NCBI GenBank assembly: GCA_944385065.1
Contig: CALWVX010000124.1
Span: 1-5,219, forward strand
Direction: 5' to 3'
Length of the DNA stretch: 5,219 nt
Origin: an uncultured Oscillospiraceae bacterium
GTDB taxonomy: Bacteria > Bacillota > Clostridia > Oscillospirales > Oscillospiraceae
The position numbers and the translations under genes are program-made. Below the pieces are notes generated by a model. It searched no databases, was not told the origin of the DNA, and saw only the letters and a list, made by a program, of their open reading frames with translations. Below, piece after piece: positions 4,758 to 5,219 of the stretch. Position 1 is the first letter of the stretch. Every line of letters begins with the position of its first letter.

Positions 4758-4789
4758 ACTTAAAGCCCGAGGGTACTGGGCCTTTAAGT
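4758..4789 (-). other. Hairpin spanning the mazG stop codon
   Basis: ACTTAAAG (4758-4765) pairs with CTTTAAGT (4782-4789), extended by CCC/GGG (4766-4768/4778-4780) with one bulged base. The stem contains the mazG stop. Leftward it is followed by ATATAGG, not a T-run, so termination would be weak. It may be a processing or attenuation site between mazG and HU. Confidence 0.4.
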
Positions 4790-5219
4790 TCCTGTCTCTT
4801 CCCGCTTGGCCCGCCGCCACAGCTCCTCCAGCGCCGGCAGGTCCAGCTGGTCCAGGGGCTTGTCCGCCAGAGCCTCCACCCTGCGGAAGCGGCGGATGAA
4901 CTTTTCGCAGGCGCCCTGGAGGGCGTGCTCGGGGTCCACGCCGGCAAAGCGCCCCACCTTGGCGGCGGCAAAGAGCAGGTCGCCCAGCTCCTCCTCCACA
5001 TTGGTGCCCTCCGCCACCGCGCGCCGCAGCTCGGACAGCTCCTCCTCGGCCTTGTCCAGGGCAGGGGCGATGTCCGGCCAGTCGAACCCGGCCTTGGCAG
5101 CCTTGCCCTGCAGCTTCTCCGCCCGCATCAGGGCGGGCATGGCCCGGGCCACGCTGTCCATGGCGTCCGCCGTGGTGCGCTGCCCCTTTTCCCGGCGCTT
5201 CTGGGCGTCCCAGGCGGAC
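4784..5219 (-). CDS. mazG: Nucleoside triphosphate pyrophosphohydrolase MazG (C-terminal part; 5' end beyond window)
   Basis: The reading frame is open through the right edge and ends at TAA 4784-4786, leaving 144 visible residues. The upstream part reads SAWDAQKRREKGQRTTADAM, matching the linker between the two MazG domains, so the internal Met at 5159-5161 is not the start. The second MazG domain has RAEKLQGKAAKAGFDW (visible 32-47), then the metal-binding ExxE...ExxD pattern: Glu60/Glu63 (EELSE) and Glu77/Asp80 (EELGD). The family hydrolyses NTPs and dNTPs, including damaged ones, to the monophosphate and pyrophosphate, and cleans the nucleotide pool. Gene order mazG–HU–rqcP is typical of Firmicutes. 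Only the N-terminal domain is unseen. Confidence 0.93.
   Translation of the reverse strand, partial: SAWDAQKRREKGQRTTADAMDSVARAMPALMRAEKLQGKAAKAGFDWPDIAPALDKAEEELSELRRAVAEGTNVEEELGDLLFAAAKVGRFAGVDPEHALQGACEKFIRRFRRVEALADKPLDQLDLPALEELWRRAKREETGT

Noticed and set aside
4751..4760. TATATA as a possible -10 box for HU
   Set aside because: No -35-like hexamer at 16-18 bp upstream on the minus strand, so it cannot be supported as a promoter.

Overview
The window looks like chromosomal DNA of a high-GC Clostridia member. My best guess is the Oscillospiraceae (Flavonifractor/Lawsonibacter-like), judged from the GC-rich third codon positions, the strong AGGAGG-type ribosome binding sites, the Firmicutes gene order mazG–HU–rqcP, and the style of the membrane-tethered HTH regulator. 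That assignment is inference; no marker gene is present.

Left part, plus strand. Positions 1-1029 carry the C-terminal ~340 residues of a GH13 alpha-glycosidase (neopullulanase/cyclomaltodextrinase-like) with all three catalytic acids. A compact intergenic region (1030-1149) follows. It holds a perfect palindrome, a terminator-like hairpin whose loop is the -35 box of a good sigma-A promoter, and a strong RBS. This serves a 260-residue regulator (1150-1932) with an N-terminal XRE-type HTH, one membrane helix, a short coiled coil and an extracytoplasmic C-terminal domain.

Middle. Positions 1933-2208 lie between convergent genes and hold an unusual run of about seven stem-loops. The run is bounded by two near-identical (27/29) palindromic hairpins in an AT-richer segment. 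It resembles a small non-autonomous repeat element or a structured RNA, and I cannot name it.

Right part, minus strand (read right to left): mazG (partial, runs off the right edge), HU, a hairpin, then a tightly packed run rqcP – apbE – NusG-domain-II membrane protein – Gx transporter-like membrane protein. The last four are joined by a 1-nt gap, an ATGA overlap and a ~20-nt overlap, which suggests one translationally coupled operon. MazG (nucleotide-pool sanitation), HU (nucleoid) and RqcP (ribosome rescue with RqcH) are housekeeping. ApbE, the NusG-II protein and the Gx protein form an extracytosolic flavinylation/redox module of the kind found near Rnf-like and flavin-based extracellular electron transfer systems. 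No flavin-accepting protein is visible in the window. The sporulation genes yabP/yabQ, which follow rqcP in Bacillus, are replaced here by this module.
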